Shown here: one piece after another, positions 47,184 to 61,700 of the stretch
Layout: each line of letters starts with the position of its first letter
Numbering within the stretch: the stretch's first letter is position 1
The notes under the pieces: model-generated
Told to the model about the DNA's origin: nothing
The model's input: the letters and a program-made list of their open reading frames with translations, nothing else
Database searches by the model: none
Source: Pegea sp. RAD2-039
Lineage: Eukaryota > Chordata > Thaliacea > Salpida > Salpidae
NCBI GenBank assembly: GCA_034620365.1
Contig: JAQGEQ010000363.1
Location: 1,860,001-1,924,000, forward strand
Direction: 5' to 3'
DNA: 64,000 nucleotides
Made by a program: the position numbers and the translations under genes

Positions 47184-48710
47184 TTAAAGAAGAAATACCA
47201 TAACGACCGTTATGTTAAAATCTATCATCTCAGAGACATTTGTGAGAATGTCGGAGTAGGAAAGAGAAGGAGTATTACTATCATCGGTTATAAAAACGCT
47301 ATTAAATTGATTGTTTAGCAATTCAGCTTCATTCTCTGGTTCCATCACAAGCTGGTCGCTGTTATCAAGCAAGGGAGGTATTTGAGATCTCGCCTTAAGC
47401 TTGCGATTTATGAAACCAGAAAACGTTTTCTTGCTAGGTGAAGATAAAACTGCACTTTCTCTTCCTAAATATAAATTAGAAATAGATTTCTTGTAAACTA
47501 TACCAGGATATTTTTACAGAGATTTGATGGAAGGGTCTGTTTTAGTTTGTTTGTTTAGGAGGTTTTTTAAATGTTGTAAATTCCTTAAATATCTGGGCAA
47601 ATGTGGTTTTTTGTTGATTCTTTAAAAAGGTATTAATTTTTCGATTGACTCTTTAACGATGTTAGTAAACCTTGAGTAAATAGTAATGATGTCTTCGGAA
47701 GAGTTGAAAACAGAAATCCAGTCAACATCTGATAGAAACTTGTTAATACCATTATAATTTCCACGGTAAAAATTCCTCTTGCTTGAAGTTTTAACGTTCT
47801 TAGAAAAAGTTTGGTAGAGCTTGAATTCAATCATATTGTGATCGCATGTCAAAGCAAAGGGTTCTTTTTGTTCAATGTAGATAATGTTCTCGGGTTTTGA
47901 TGTGATAAGATGATCTAAAGCATTACCACTAACTTGGGTCGGAAAAGTAACCATCTGAGATAGATTATTGGCATTGAAGAAGCTTACAAAGGCATGACTT
48001 TGAATGGCTAAATTAGTATTATCGCTATCCAAGTTAAACGATTTTCCAATAAATGCTGAATTCGAGTTATTCCAATCAATTTTACTGAAATTAAAATCCC
48101 CCAAAATATATAACTCAGGACACACAACACTCTTTAGAACCTTCAATAAGGCCTTAACAGTAACCTCATCATTAATTTTAGAGGGTGGTAGGTAGATACA
48201 TATAAAACGAGAAAATTTAGACTTTGAGTAATGAAAATCAAAAGCGATAATCTCAAACCCTGGACAATTAATGGGATCGATGTGAATTATAGAGATCATT
48301 GGTGCAAGCAATGTTTTGTAAATTACGCAAACACCGCCGCCTCTATCATACAGTCAATCAAAACGCAAAACACAAAGAAGATTACCGTCAACCAGAAAAG
48401 AGTCAGGATAAAACGGTTTCAACCAAGTTTCAGTAATAAAAACAAATGTGAAATCTTGGGAAAGCAAAAGAGCTTTCAATTGGAAAATTTTGTTAATAAT
48501 CGACCGCGCGTTAAAGAACATACCTAATGTGATAGAAGAATTGTCTTTTTGATGCTTGTGAGATTTGATGATGGGCTTCTGTAAATTGATATCTTGGGTA
48601 TTCACAATTTTGTCCGGAGAGAGTTTGAAAAAAGAAGATGAGGGTCCAGTGGTTATTTTCCACTTCCGTTTTTTGAAAAAACCTTGACAATTCTCAAGGC
48701 CCAAGGTGGA
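47184..48710 (-). mobile_element. LINE ORF2 fragment: AP endonuclease plus linker
   Basis: The minus-strand frame from 48,704 contains the apurinic-endonuclease blocks of non-LTR retrotransposons: FFNARSIINK and FVFITETWL at the start, a GGGVCVIYK block, FICIYLPPS, ELYILGDFNFSKIDW (the catalytic GDFN), NALDHLIT and TCDHNMIEF (SDH-type end). A single TGA lies between RFD and LYDRGGG near 48,350; otherwise the domain is open to 47,622. Degraded linker follows, then EAELLNNQFNSVFITDDSN (47,184-47,372). The RT and C-terminal parts are missing, so the element is 3'-truncated or deleted, not a typical 5' truncation. Confidence 0.85.
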
Positions 48711-51700
48711 CCTCGAACTTTTTATTTGAAATCAGTTGGTTGTTAATGAGTAAGATGTTTAGATACTTCAAAATATTTTTATTTAAAATAAATAATCATA
48801 AAATTAGCCGATTAGCAATTTAGCAGAAGATTTGGGAACTTTGGATCTTTAATGCCGGTTTCAAGCTCGTGCAGAAAAGAAGCATTTTAATAAAAAGTCA
48901 TTTTGGTTGAATTTGCACCTTAATCTGTAGAAACTCCTCGGCTAAGAATATCAAAATGTTCTACAAGTTTTGCTTTTTATGATATAATCAGCTTGCTTAA
49001 TAGAAGTATATCCCCTAAATGGAATAAAAATAAATTTAGAATTAAAATTGTTTATAGAAAATTATTTTAAAGAAGTTAAACATTTTTCAAATAATACTTT
49101 AAAGGTTAGTTACTTTTTGTAGCTTCTGAGTTTTTGTTTGCTTTATATTAGTGGCTTCTACTTTGCATTTTTTGCGTTATTCTTTTTATAATATTAATAT
49201 TACAAAAATATTTTTAAAACTTACCACTAAGTGACGCTATTAATACCCAAAATGAGTTTTTTAAAAGAATGATAAGTCTAAAATAATTTGCATAATCACA
49301 TTGATTTACATATATACTACGATTAGGAAAATTCCTTCATCAGATGCGGGCGAAATTTGTTAAGCACCTTTGGTCACCAAATTTGTAAGACAAAATCTTG
49401 GGGTTAGCATCTCGGGTCGGAAAGGTTCTACAAGTCAAGATGAAGAATCAATTTTGATTATTAGGAATATATATTTATTTTTTAAATAATCAGGCTCGCC
49501 ACTATTAACAAGCAAAATTATTATCACGTTACTAGACAAACATACTTCTTTAGAAATATTTAATTATTGATGATAAGATTTGATTAATATTATTTTATAA
49601 TTTTTATAATACTTCTTTTCACACTTTTCATTTCAAATTCAATTAATAATTTCTTTAAAAAAATTAGATTTTATTGTAATTTCTTTTTAACAGAAATTTG
49701 TTGGTAAATTAATAATGATTTGAACATTTATTTATGAGCCGAAAATATTTAAAATTTAATTTCTTAAACACGAGCCAACAAGTTGTGATGCTTTGTTGAG
49801 ATACTTCAATCGATGTGTCATCGCTTTTTATTAAAAATTGATTTCTTATAACAAAAGAATTATTTTAGAAAGAGCGATAATACTTAAAACAGATTAAATG
49901 ATTGTTATATAAACTAGAATTTTTGTAAGTAGTTAAAGGCTTGAACAAAGCTTGACTTTTCATCAGATAGATAAACCTTCAACTAAAATAATCACCATTT
50001 TTCAATCAATATCAGTTGTGAATGATTTGGTTTGACTTTTGTTGTTTTTATCGGTTTTTAAAATGAACAGAAATTTCTGAAGGAGTCACGTGATAAATAC
50101 AGGTACAGTTAAAAATTAAGCTTTGTAATTGGTTCCTCTTTCTGAAGTATTTATTTATTTTTATTCCATAAGCAATACTTTAAAGAATAAGAAATCGTTT
50201 TATCTTTTAACTAGATAGTTTTTTGAAATATTTTTGGCAACAACTTTTTTGAATGGATTAAGTTTTGATTGAAAATTTTTTTATTTTTCTAAAAAATGTT
50301 CACCGCATTCTGGTGCTTTTTATTTCATTGTTAAATTTGATATTTGTAAAAATATTTTAAATTTTTATTGTCAAATTCATTTTTAATTACTTAAAGTATG
50401 TTAATAAGATATTGGAAAAATATAATTACAAATTCGATAATTAAAAGTACATCACAAACTTTTAGGACTTAAATTAGTTGATAAATTTATAGAATTATAA
50501 TTTTCTAAAGCGGCCAAATTATCTTTTAATTGTTTGAAAATATTATTTTTTCAACAAATCTAAAACTTAAGTTTTTAAGATGTTGATGATATAATTTATT
50601 AGTCTATTTTTTAAGCCCCTCAAAAATTTTTCTGAAGAAATTTAGTATTTTAAATAAATTGTTTCATAAATTGAAACTAAAATATTCTAAATAGAAAGTA
50701 TTTAAAAATTCACTTTTTTCAATAAAAACACAATTAAACTTATTATAAAAAAAATCGTTAAAATATTTAATAAAATAAAAAGCCACTTTTTTCTTGTATC
50801 AAAAGTAAATCTGTTACAACAATTTCTGTCGATTTAAAAAGTATATAAAAAAGAAGACAGATAAAGACATCATTGTAATCTCTACTTTTAATAATCTGTA
50901 TGACTTTAGCGACTTATAGTGTTAAAATGTTAAAATGAAATAGCTAGAAGTTTGGTGAGATAGATTATGACATTTTTGTATGACATTATCAGGAACATAT
51001 GATGTTACACGAACTAATTGTTTGTATATCACATTCATAGAATGCCAAATGTCACTTTGATAATTGCTGAGTGACAAAAGCAAAACTGATTTGAAAATAA
51101 AAACGATTTTCTACTGATGCCTTTTAAATGAAAAAAAAAGTTAGAAATAGAACAAAATAAATATCAATAGACTGAGAATATTAAGATTAATTTTTGTATT
51201 TTGACTTGCACTGAACGTTTGATAAATGCTAAAAATACTTTTCTTGTTTTCAGTAAATTTTTATTTTTGGCAATAAAGTATCGGCAAGTTTGAAACTACA
51301 GAAGATCGGAAATCAAAACAATTAATCAATCCTCGAAAGCAACAAGAAAACAAAAATAAAAGTTCTTCAGCAAACGTAGGTGTAAAAAAAATACATGAAT
51401 TATTTTCCATAAATTTCTATAAAATAGTAAGTTTATGAATTACAAAAACTTGAAAGTCTCCATAAATGACAAGATAATCAAACAGTTTTTGTTGGAAAAT
51501 ATTTTTATGTTATGTTAAGTGGCGAACAGATTAAGCTGGAGTCCTTATCTGACGTCTTTACATTCCGAAGATTATTCGAATATAAACTTTGAAAAGAAAC
51601 TTTGAGATGGATTTGTATTTTTATTGTGTTTGAATTAGTAATTACAGAATCTGCTGATGGACATTTTTAAGTAATTTTTACTACACACAAAAAGTAAACC

Positions 51701-51972
51701 TCCAAAATTAGTCACTAAGAGGATCAATTTAAGATTTGATTTTTGTTTGCTCCTCCGTTTTAGGTTGTTTGAACAGCTCAAGAATAAATGAAAAATAAAG
51801 CACTTAGATGAAAACTTCTGATGTTTAATTATCGGAAAATATTTTGAGATGAAATTTCAATCAAAAGTTTCTTTTTCATTTTGAAGTGGTTCTTCACAGC
51901 TGATGAAGCTTTGAAATTCAAACTTTTCGTTCCAAACGACTTTTGATCAATCGAAGAGTCTTTAAATTGTAA
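48711..51972. other. intergenic, nothing supported
   Basis: AT-rich. A GC-richer patch at 49,340-49,440 (GATGCGGGCGAAATTTG, TCTCGGGTCGGAAAGG) was checked for a tRNA and does not fold as one. An ACTCCTCGGCTAA motif near 48,938 recurs at 22,745 and 24,330. Confidence 0.45.
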
Positions 51973-54900
51973 CTAGCGACATCCACATCTTTCAACTCTC
52001 ATTCCTTGATATTGTGTATCATAAACAATCGAGTCTTGTTCGGAGTAAATTAAAGATATTGGACTTAGTTTAGTAGGGACACAACAGGGTCTTTTGTGCC
52101 TATCAGGATTTGTGATACTCATCCAATATTGTATGATTGAATGTCTGCTGATATCCGATTGAAACAACGGATCACATCTTCCGACACACTTCCCAGCCTG
52201 ATATCCGCCCGGAGCTTTTATCCATTTATCGTAGCCGATATTATGAAAGTGAACATACATCTTTTCAAGATGACACGGCTGCAAGCGTGATTGAATATGA
52301 TTGGATCGCCGCTTTCTCACGTGACTTTCAAAACTTTCTAGAAGTTCCTCATTTTCTGTCTCTTGAAAGGGAGGTATGTTTGGGACATACGGTCTCAAGA
52401 ATTCTTGGATTTCAGTTTTACGGACTTTTCCTTGTCGGTTTTTACTGTTTGAATATACAACTAGAAGAGGCTGGTTAATTATTTCTTCTTGTTTTCTCTC
52501 ATCATCCTAAAACAAAAAAAAAATTTATTTAAAAAAAAACTTTTTTATTCAATATGAAAATTTAATTTGCAAATTTTAAATTGACAGATTTTTAGTGAAA
52601 TAAAGTTCTTTTCAAAACAAAACTTTCTTCATCTAATGATTTTGATGAAGATTTATTCGATTTTAACATTTTGTAAACATTAAAAGAATTAAAAATTTAA
52701 TTTGAGATATTATATTTGATTTTTTGTGAATCAAAATTTAGTTGTTTGAAAAGTTTTGATTTGATTTGATTCTAATTTCTATATTTTTAGATTTGCAATA
52801 ACGTCAAAGAATTAATAACAAAAGAGTTTCTCAAAATTTTAAAGATTCTGCAAATAAACGAAGATATTTTTTAACTATTTCATCTATTTGCATCTCAATA
52901 ATTTTATTTGATACTTGTTTTAAATTCATTTAAATCAAAAGATGGAATGTTTATCAAATATTTTTATGAAAATATTGATATGTAAAGTAAAGAACAGTCA
53001 ATTAAGTAAATTATGAAACAACCATTTAATTGGTTTAAATATTTCTTTCAAAATTACTATTTGATTCAAAGTTGTTTTTAGTAATTTATTTTTGTGTTTA
53101 ACTCAAAACTTTTCTCGTTCAAAATGTTTGTACAACATTTAAATGAGTTTTATTCAATGATTTTGCTGAATTTTAAATGATACTTAAAACCAATTATTTA
53201 TTCTTTAAATTTTCAAAATGAGAATCAGATACTTAAAAAACAGTTTTCAGATTTTTAAATTGAATGAAATATTTTAATAGTTTGATTTTTAAATCGAGTA
53301 ATGATGAGAAATATTCAAAACATAAAAAATTAGATTTAAACTATTTTGTGAAAATATAGAAACATTTGGAAATTGTGAGAAATTATTCAAGTAATCTTCA
53401 ATATCTTGAAATATTCAAAATTCACAAATTACTTCGAATTTTTTGGATTTTTGATTCATTTTAAATACAAAATTTTAATATTAATTGTTAATTAATATTA
53501 TTTTAATATTTTAATATTCATTTATTATCAAAAATTTCAAAAAACTAAAAATTGATAAAAAGAAATAATTTCACTTGAACAAATAAAATTATTTACAAAT
53601 AAAAAAATATTTATCAATAAATAAAAATATGTTATCAACAAAAACTTTTTTGTTTTATCATCATTGTGTTATCATTTATTTCTAAGTTATTTAAACAGCT
53701 AAATTCAAAAATTTACAAGTGCAATTTAAGAACAAATTAAAATAATGATTCAACCAATATTATCTCTTCAAAAAATACTTATTTTTAAGATTTAATTCAA
53801 TTGTTTACTTATAACAACATGACTAATTTAAAACAGATCTTTTTAAAATGGGATGTCTTTCCTAAATACATCTTTAAATAATATGCAAATTAACTCATTT
53901 TTGCATAAATTTGGTTAATAAGTTTTAAAAATTGGAAATAATTTGATAATTTCTTTAAAAGTAAAAATTAGAAATGCTTAATGAATGAATAAAACCTCTT
54001 CTTGTATATCATACAGTTCTCCTTCACTTTGCATCTGAACTTGGATTAGATGAGACGAATTCCGATGATTTTGAATCCATAACTTCAAAGCTCTTGTAAT
54101 GTCAATACTAATAAACGTTCCGCTATCTGATGCATCCATTATTTTAGCAGATAATAAACTGAAAAATAAACAATTTAATTATTAGTGTAAAAAGACAACT
54201 GCTTTTGAAATTGATGTTAAAACAAGTGAGATCTCAGCACCTTCGACCACCAAACACCATGATTTGTCTGTTTGACAAGTTTAATAATAATTAAAATTTA
54301 AACCTGAAGATGCTGGATAGAATTTTTTGAAGTTATGATATTCTGCGGGACAATCAAACCAAACTCAATTACAAAAACAGACTTTTTATCAAAATTAAGA
54401 TCTTGACAATCTATATAAATATAACCAGATGTTATCTAACCGTCGTTTTATAGATAGATCTTCATTATCTGGCAGCTCCGATATTTCGTAAACCGAAACT
54501 TCCACGTCTGATTGCTGGATGTGTCTTTCTCTATAAATAATTATAAATTTCATTTCTCTATCTGTCAAGTGTTTCCTTTGAGCTTAATTGGAAATTAATT
54601 AACTTTTGTTCTTTTATAAACAATTTAATCTTTTTGTTGTCACCTACAGTGAAAGCTACTGATTAATATTTGATTTGTTTGTTTGAAGTATTTTGAAAAA
54701 GTTTTGAAATTAACCTGTAAAGTTTCAGCATTTCACCAATAATTATTTCAGCTTTTTTGATATCGTCATGGCGTAAGATTGTTGAAACATGAAACTTCAA
54801 CAGATAACTCATCCTCAAACACAGCATTGGTTCCAAACGTCCTTTCAACAAACATTCATTCCTCTCTTGCGACGCGACCCGTCTCATCTCTTCAACAGTC

Positions 54901-55730
54901 GCTAAAAACATTAAAATCATAAAACTCAGCTTCACACTAACCAAATGTTTGATTTTATTAAAAATTTTTGAAGCACTCGATTAAGAATCGAATCGAAGCG
55001 TAAATTTGGTCATTTGCACCACAACACACCGATAGACGTCATAAGGTAACATCTGTTTAAAGTCCACTTTGGGAATAGACATTCTGATTTGATAAATTAG
55101 AAAATTACGCACTCAAGTATGACGGTTTGATTCTCGATATTTTGTAGTAAAAACTTAAAAATGTTTGAAAGTATTTGCAAAATGTTTACCTTGGTTGAAA
55201 AAACTACGAATCATTGAGGTCGAAAGATTGTTCTTAGCGTCATCACGAAATCTTGCAAATAACTTTGTCAGAAATAACGATGCTGCCAAATTAGTTTTTG
55301 AATTATCGTCATCATTGACTCTTACATTTGTAGTAGCATCTAACTCTTCATATTGATTTAAAGAATTAAAATTTTGCTCCAAAATTGACCCAGGGTTATA
55401 ATCGTCAGGTTCAAATATTTCAAGCTCATCTAAATCTCGTTTACTTCTACCTTCTGCTTTATCATCTTCACTTAGTTTCATACAGCTCGAGTTGCAAGAG
55501 CAAGTCATACATAGTGTTGATAAGGAAGTGTTGTGATTTTGAAGTTTAGATAGAAGTTCGCAGCATCTTTTGATTAGATATTCGTTTTCACTTTGTAATT
55601 TATCAATTCTTACTTGATCTGTTTGACTTGTGTAGTCAGCAGGTTTGCTAATCGAAGTCGGAACCAAAATCAAAATGATTATTTCCATTACTGCAATAGC
55701 TTGAACGTACATTCTTTCAAAGAATAACAA
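51973..55730 (-). CDS. TGF-beta/BMP-type secreted ligand, 5 exons, 504 aa
   Basis: Minus-strand exons 55190-55730, 54715-54901, 54441-54530, 53996-54158 and 51973-52506 join in frame. A hydrophobic signal (MEIIILILVPTSIS) precedes a long prodomain. This has an N-terminal Cys cluster (CC, CMTCSCNSSC) and the propeptide blocks FISIDITRALKLWIQ and QPLLVVYSN. RKRR (391-394) is the furin site. The 110-residue mature part has seven cysteines in the usual pattern: C405, GKCVGRC, RPCCVPTKLSPIS and ERCGCR at the C terminus. GYDKWIKAPGGYQA is the hallmark loop. The class is BMP-like by Cys count (no extra TGF-beta/activin pair), but I cannot assign the subfamily. A second RSKR at 95-98 could be an additional cleavage site. 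The Met at residue 7 is an alternative start. Confidence 0.92.
54223..54290 (+). repeat. short dispersed repeat, copy D, in a TGF-beta-ligand intron
   Basis: AAGTGAGATCTCAGCACCTT, CGACCACCAAACACCATG, ATTTGTCTGTTTGACAAGTT. It aligns along almost its whole length with 63,695-63,765. It lies in the 54,159-54,440 intron. Confidence 0.65.
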
Positions 55731-58700
55731 ATTAGTACAAATATTAAAGTCCTACGTATGAGTTCGCCTAACAAGTTGGAAAAACGTTTGATAAAAAAAA
55801 TTGTTTATATTAAAGCTATGGATCTAATTAAATCATAAACATTGCTTACGTAAACAAAGTATATTACTATTTCATCTCTAATTTTGTATTTAAATTATTG
55901 AAAGTTGAACAGATCAAAAACTCAAACTTTCTCGTATATGAGTTCAACTTCACTTGAAAAATTTGTTTAACGTTTTGACTCAAAACTAAATAACAAATAA
56001 TAACAAAAGCAACTATTTGTTTTCACAATAACTAGAAGTAAAAATTTTTATATCAAAATTTGTTCAAAACAAACGGTTTGATACTAATCAAAACATTGCT
56101 TTTTTCTACTTATATCTCTTTTGTTTAATAAAATTTAATTAAAAATAATCTTGCTAATTTATTCTAATGAGTCTTTAAAATGATGTCAATAAAAAGCTTA
56201 TGGCGTTTTGCTAATGTTGTTATCTTGTTAACAGCTTTAAGTAGATTAAGTAATTAATCGGATTAGCTGGCTATTTTGGATACCACAAAAAAATAATTCA
56301 ACTTAATGAAAGCCGATAGCTTAGAATCAAAAAATTTACTGTTCAAGTGTCAAGTAGTCCAAAATACAAATTGGTGATACTATTTAAATTGAAAATCGAA
56401 ACTACTCAAATAAACCTGTTCATTCAACTGTAAAAACTGTACTTATTGCCATGGAAACATAAACAGTAACTCAACTCGAAATCAAAGCATTTATTAAGAT
56501 TCTGCTATTTAATCTTTATACTATTATTAATTTTTAGGTAAAAACTAAGAATTACTATAAACTGTATCTTTTAGACAACCCTTCCAAGAGTTGTACCTTG
56601 ATAAGATGAGAAACTAACTGACTTTCCAGACTAACCGTTATGCTGGTGAGACGTCTTTGCTCTAACATCTGCTTTTACTTCACTGGTTATTAAAGCTTTT
56701 TTATTGAGTTAAACTACATGAGTAACATTTTCAGTCAATAACGTGATTGATTAGAATAGTCTGTCGATTTATTTAAAGTTTTTTTACACTTTCCAAGTAG
56801 AATCTTTACAAAAATTAAATAATTAGAAATTATAAACTTTATGATTTATAAAACTTAAATATTTGTTATGGTTATCTGCACTAAAAACTGAAGACAAAAA
56901 AATGACCTGACATTTGAATTTATTTTTTATGAATGAAAGTTTGAAAACTCACCAAAGTAACTTTTCCCTTCAAAAACTATTATTAAAAAATGCTTTGTGA
57001 TACAAGAGACTTAATTTAATCGTTTTAATTATCTTTTTACAAATGAAGTATTCGATGGTATAAATTAAAATACTTTAAATAAAAAGAATTTTAAATCACA
57101 TCAAAGAAGAATCTTTCAAGAAGAATCTTTAAAAACGATTTGAAAGCAAATATTTGATACATTAAAAAGCTTAAAACTGATATAAGCTTCATTTTAATGG
57201 ATTTGTGAATCATGCCCAATAATAAGTAGGTTTTAGAGTTTCAATTTTGTTTTGTTAAGTAACTACTCAAGTAATTCCAAAATAAACCCTAAAATTCATG
57301 AAGCAGTTGACTAAAAATATAAAAAAAATCAACTGAACTTATTTTGTAGCTTATAACACACAACTATCTAATACTAAAAAGTTTTAATATAAATACAATA
57401 AAATCATTTTTTCAAAGATTTTAAAATGATTCAAAGTTTTTTGGATATATTTTATTTAATTGTTTCATTTTTTTAAAGCAATCTAAATTTCTAGGCTTGT
57501 TGAAAAAATTGGTGTTTTTAAATGCTTGATTTTAAAGTGATATTTTTTCATTTATAACTCGGCTGTTGAAAGAGAAGTTACTACGCAGTTTTCTATTCTT
57601 TTATTTTCATTATAGTAAGATTACTGATATTCTAGTAATTAATTCACCAAATTTTTTAAAAATGTCAAATAATATCAACTGAAACTCAATATATAAGGAT
57701 TTCAAAAAATTTAGTAATTTTATTACATAATACACATTATTAAAAATTTGAAAAGGTCTTAAAACCAACTATTTAATAATAAATTAATTTTATAAATCAA
57801 CAAAGTTATTATCAGCGCAGTTATTATCAGATACTGCAGTCTAATTGTTGTAGTTTTTGAGAATAGTGAAGTGTATTCACGCTGAGAGTGTTTGTAGAGA
57901 ACCCAGTGGCTCTAAAAATGCAATAACGTAAACATTAGATTATATAAATAAAGTATTTCGTAATATGTCGAGCTACTAATTGAGATATTTGCTTGTATCT
58001 ATATAAAATGTTGTTAGTTTTAAATGATTGATACAGAATGTTTTGTTTGAGTTTAAAAAAAGTTTGAATAACCAACAAGGTTCAGAGGTGTTAAAAACAT
58101 TTTTTAAAAAGGTATCTATTACACTATTTCTCCTTACTTCTGAACTTAATTAATAATTTTTGAAATTAAAATTTGTTTAAAAAAATAATTTCTATAACCT
58201 GTCAATTAGTTATCTGAAATTAATCGCAAATTAACTTACTTTTATATATAAATATATATAAAAACAAATTATTTTTACGGAAAATTATTAGTAGTCTGAA
58301 AAACTCATGAACTAATTTAAACCTTTCTAAGTTGTTCAAACTAAAATTAAACAATTAACAAAATTACTAAGTAAATTCATTTAATTATTTACTAAAAACT
58401 GAAATAATTTTCAAAGTTTTATGAGTTTGGAAACAAAAACTTTATTAAAATTATTAAATCTAAATTTCTCCAAAGAAAGTGGAATGATTTTGATGTCCTG
58501 ATCATCAAACTTAAATCATAAGAAGCTTTCAAAATAAAACTGTATATTGAAGATTCTAATTTTTAGCTAAAATAATCAAACACAATAAAAATAGAAAACT
58601 TTAACGTCGATTCTGTTTGATTTCCTCTAACACTATTCTGTAGTGAACACATTTTCAGTTATTAAAAGAATTTCAAAAATTGAATCAAACTGTTTTCCAT

Positions 58701-61700
58701 TATCGTTAAACTTGACAAGCTTAATGCTTTTCTTAATTTTTCTTAACTATAAATTCCTAAAATAAGCTAAAATTCGAAACTTCAAGTACTTTGAGTATCA
58801 AATTTTACTTTGATATTTAGCTACAAGCTGTTAAACTAACTCAATACCTTATGATGTACAAAAATATTTTCAAAAACTTATATTTTAATATCTTTAAGTT
58901 CATCTAAATAATTCAAAAATATTACAAAAGAAAGATTTATGCTACAAATTTTATGTTTAAAAGATTAAACGCAAATTTTTGAAAGCTTAATATAGCTTTA
59001 TCCTTATCTATGTATTTAATGAAAGCATGATACTAAGGATATAATTCTCTACAGCAACTTCATATATTCATTAATCAAACAATCTTTCTCTAAGTATCTG
59101 ATTATGATAAGAAAACATATTCTGAGTCTGTTGCTGATGAAAAACTGAACAAATTTTACTCAAAGGTAAACACTAGTGATAATTATCAAAAAATTATTTT
59201 GTCACACTAATCGCTTCTTTAAACTAAAATCTGTTTTGATTTCTGTATTTTAAAACCAGTAAACTTTTTGATCTTATATAAAAATTAAGAAAATATTAAA
59301 AGATATTCGTAATTTTTTCTTTTATTATTAAATTTATAGGATTTTTAAGAAATAATATTTATTATGAGCAATATATCTATAATTTAAAAACAAATATTTG
59401 ATGATATTTCACTAATGTTACCTATAAAGTGTTACAAAAATCTATTTTAAAAGAATTAAGAAATGAGGAAATTATTTTCATTTAACTTTGTTTACAAATA
59501 AACAAAGAATTATTATTTTGAAAAAAAAAACTAATTTCTTTTCGCTAAACTCTTCTGTTATAGATTTCAATTGAACTAAAGTGAGGCATATAAAAACTAA
59601 GTAAGTGTTAGACAAAAGAAATCTTCCACTGATAATCTTCGTTGAAGGATTTCTAGCAGCAGGTTTACTGAAGCTTAATCGAGCTTAACTTGAACTAAAA
59701 TTAAAATTTTCTAAAATAACAACTCTAATAATTTTGTTAGTAATTCTATAAGCTTCCATTATATCTTATTTTTTACTATTTAGTCATTAAGTTTTGAAGT
59801 TCAACAAATATTTTACTCAATTATATTTTCTTTTAATAAAAATAACAAAAGAAATCTGACTTTGCGACTAATTTTAAAACAAAACTGATCTTCTTAAAGT
59901 ATCTTTCCTTTTAAGTAAAACTTTCAAAGCTACAAGCTAAATTTATTTCATTAATGACAGTCACACCAGCCAGGCAACCACAAAGCTTGAAACTGTCGAA
60001 GGCTTCAATCAGAAAAGAAGCTGTTCTTATCAGACTTAAGTGGTGTAGTTAAGATCACAGAAACATCTGATCGTTTTACATGTCACTTTATTCATCTAAA
60101 CGTCTTTCATCATTGGCTGTCTTCATGTTTATACGCCTCATCAACTTGTATATGTCTGCTGAGTTTACATTCATAAAATTCATCTCTATTTATCGCAAAT
60201 AATTTATTTGAAGTGAAAAAGATCTCAAGCTATTTAAGGATTTAATCTTTCACATTACTAGTATTAAACTGCTTAAACATTTTTCTTCAAGTTTTGATTG
60301 AGTGCAGATTGAGTCTGATTTTAAAAACAAAAGTCTTTTTTTTAATGTTTTCTTTTTTAATCTTATTAATTTATTATCAGAACAAGTATGCTTACAACAG
60401 CATAAAACTAAATTAATTAAACTAACTAATCAATAATAAACAAATCAAAAACTAAATACAGTTTGATAAATAAAAGAATTTTTAAAGATCATTTTTATAC
60501 CAATCTATTTTTAAAGTTTATTTTTTTAAATTTCAACAATCAAGTCTTTGTAGATCAACTTAAAAATCATCGCTTTGAAAATAAAAGTTGATTTTAATTA
60601 AACTTTTGATGCTGAATTTGATGACTGAATTAAAATAAAAATAAAACAATCTTTATCTTACAGGGTGAGACGGAGTTTTTTCTTTTAATTTTCAGTGAAA
60701 AACTAACAGAAAAAACTCTTAAAAATGGATCTTTAGAAAAAGTCTAAAATTTTATACCTAAAAACATCTTTCTTAGCTGCATTGAATAATTGTACTGATT
60801 GATAATTTAATTAATAAACTTCATTTCTAAAATCGAATTTGCTTAAAATTAATTTAATTTCAAAAAAATATTTTGGTTAATTTATAAATGAGTAGCTTTT
60901 AATTAAAACATTTAGTAATTATTGTAAGGTTTCATTTTAAGATTACCTAAAAGCTCTAAACATAAACAATTTTCGAGAAATTAAGAAATACAATTAGTTC
61001 CACAAAAGCATTAATTTGTAACTTTAACAACATCTAGATTTTAAATTATAAATATAATTTGTAAATAATCTTTATGAAAATATTTTGATTGCTAAAGTAA
61101 ATAATTTTATAGAATGATTATTTTAATTTCTAATGTTATGCAGAATTTCTTAATACAAGCAACTCTACGAAAAATAGTCACATTGATTCAGCAATCTAAA
61201 AAACTCCTTAACAGACACTAATTCAAGAAAAAGTTGATAAATTTTGTGCTTGGTGTTAAAGAGTTGTAAAGAGACCTTGTGCAGATCTATCTTTTTACAA
61301 ATATTTCTGAAGTATATCTTAATTTATCTTAGAATAACTTTTTACTTAACTGTTCAGTTGTCAATAATATTTTAAGTTTTTGCTGAATTTCTATTTTAAG
61401 TAAATTGAAAGTTTTAAAAACTGAGTTTTTTTCTGATTACAGTTTAGTGATAAATAAAACACTCAAATATTTTCTCAACTTTTTAAGTTTGAACTTTATT
61501 ACATCTATTTTTCAAGTAGAAAAATAACTTGATATTTATCAAGCTCTTCAAAGGTTTTATATTTAATGATTATAAAGTACCAGTTAGTTGATCAACAAAG
61601 ACATGCCTATATGTAGACACATCTTGTGCTTGGTGGCACAAAGTGCTGATGTCTTGAAAAATTGCTCTTAATGATGCAATCTTTAGCTTCTCTTAAACAC

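Noticed and set aside
49340-49440. possible tRNA in a GC-richer patch
   Set aside because: No T-arm consensus or acceptor pairing could be found.
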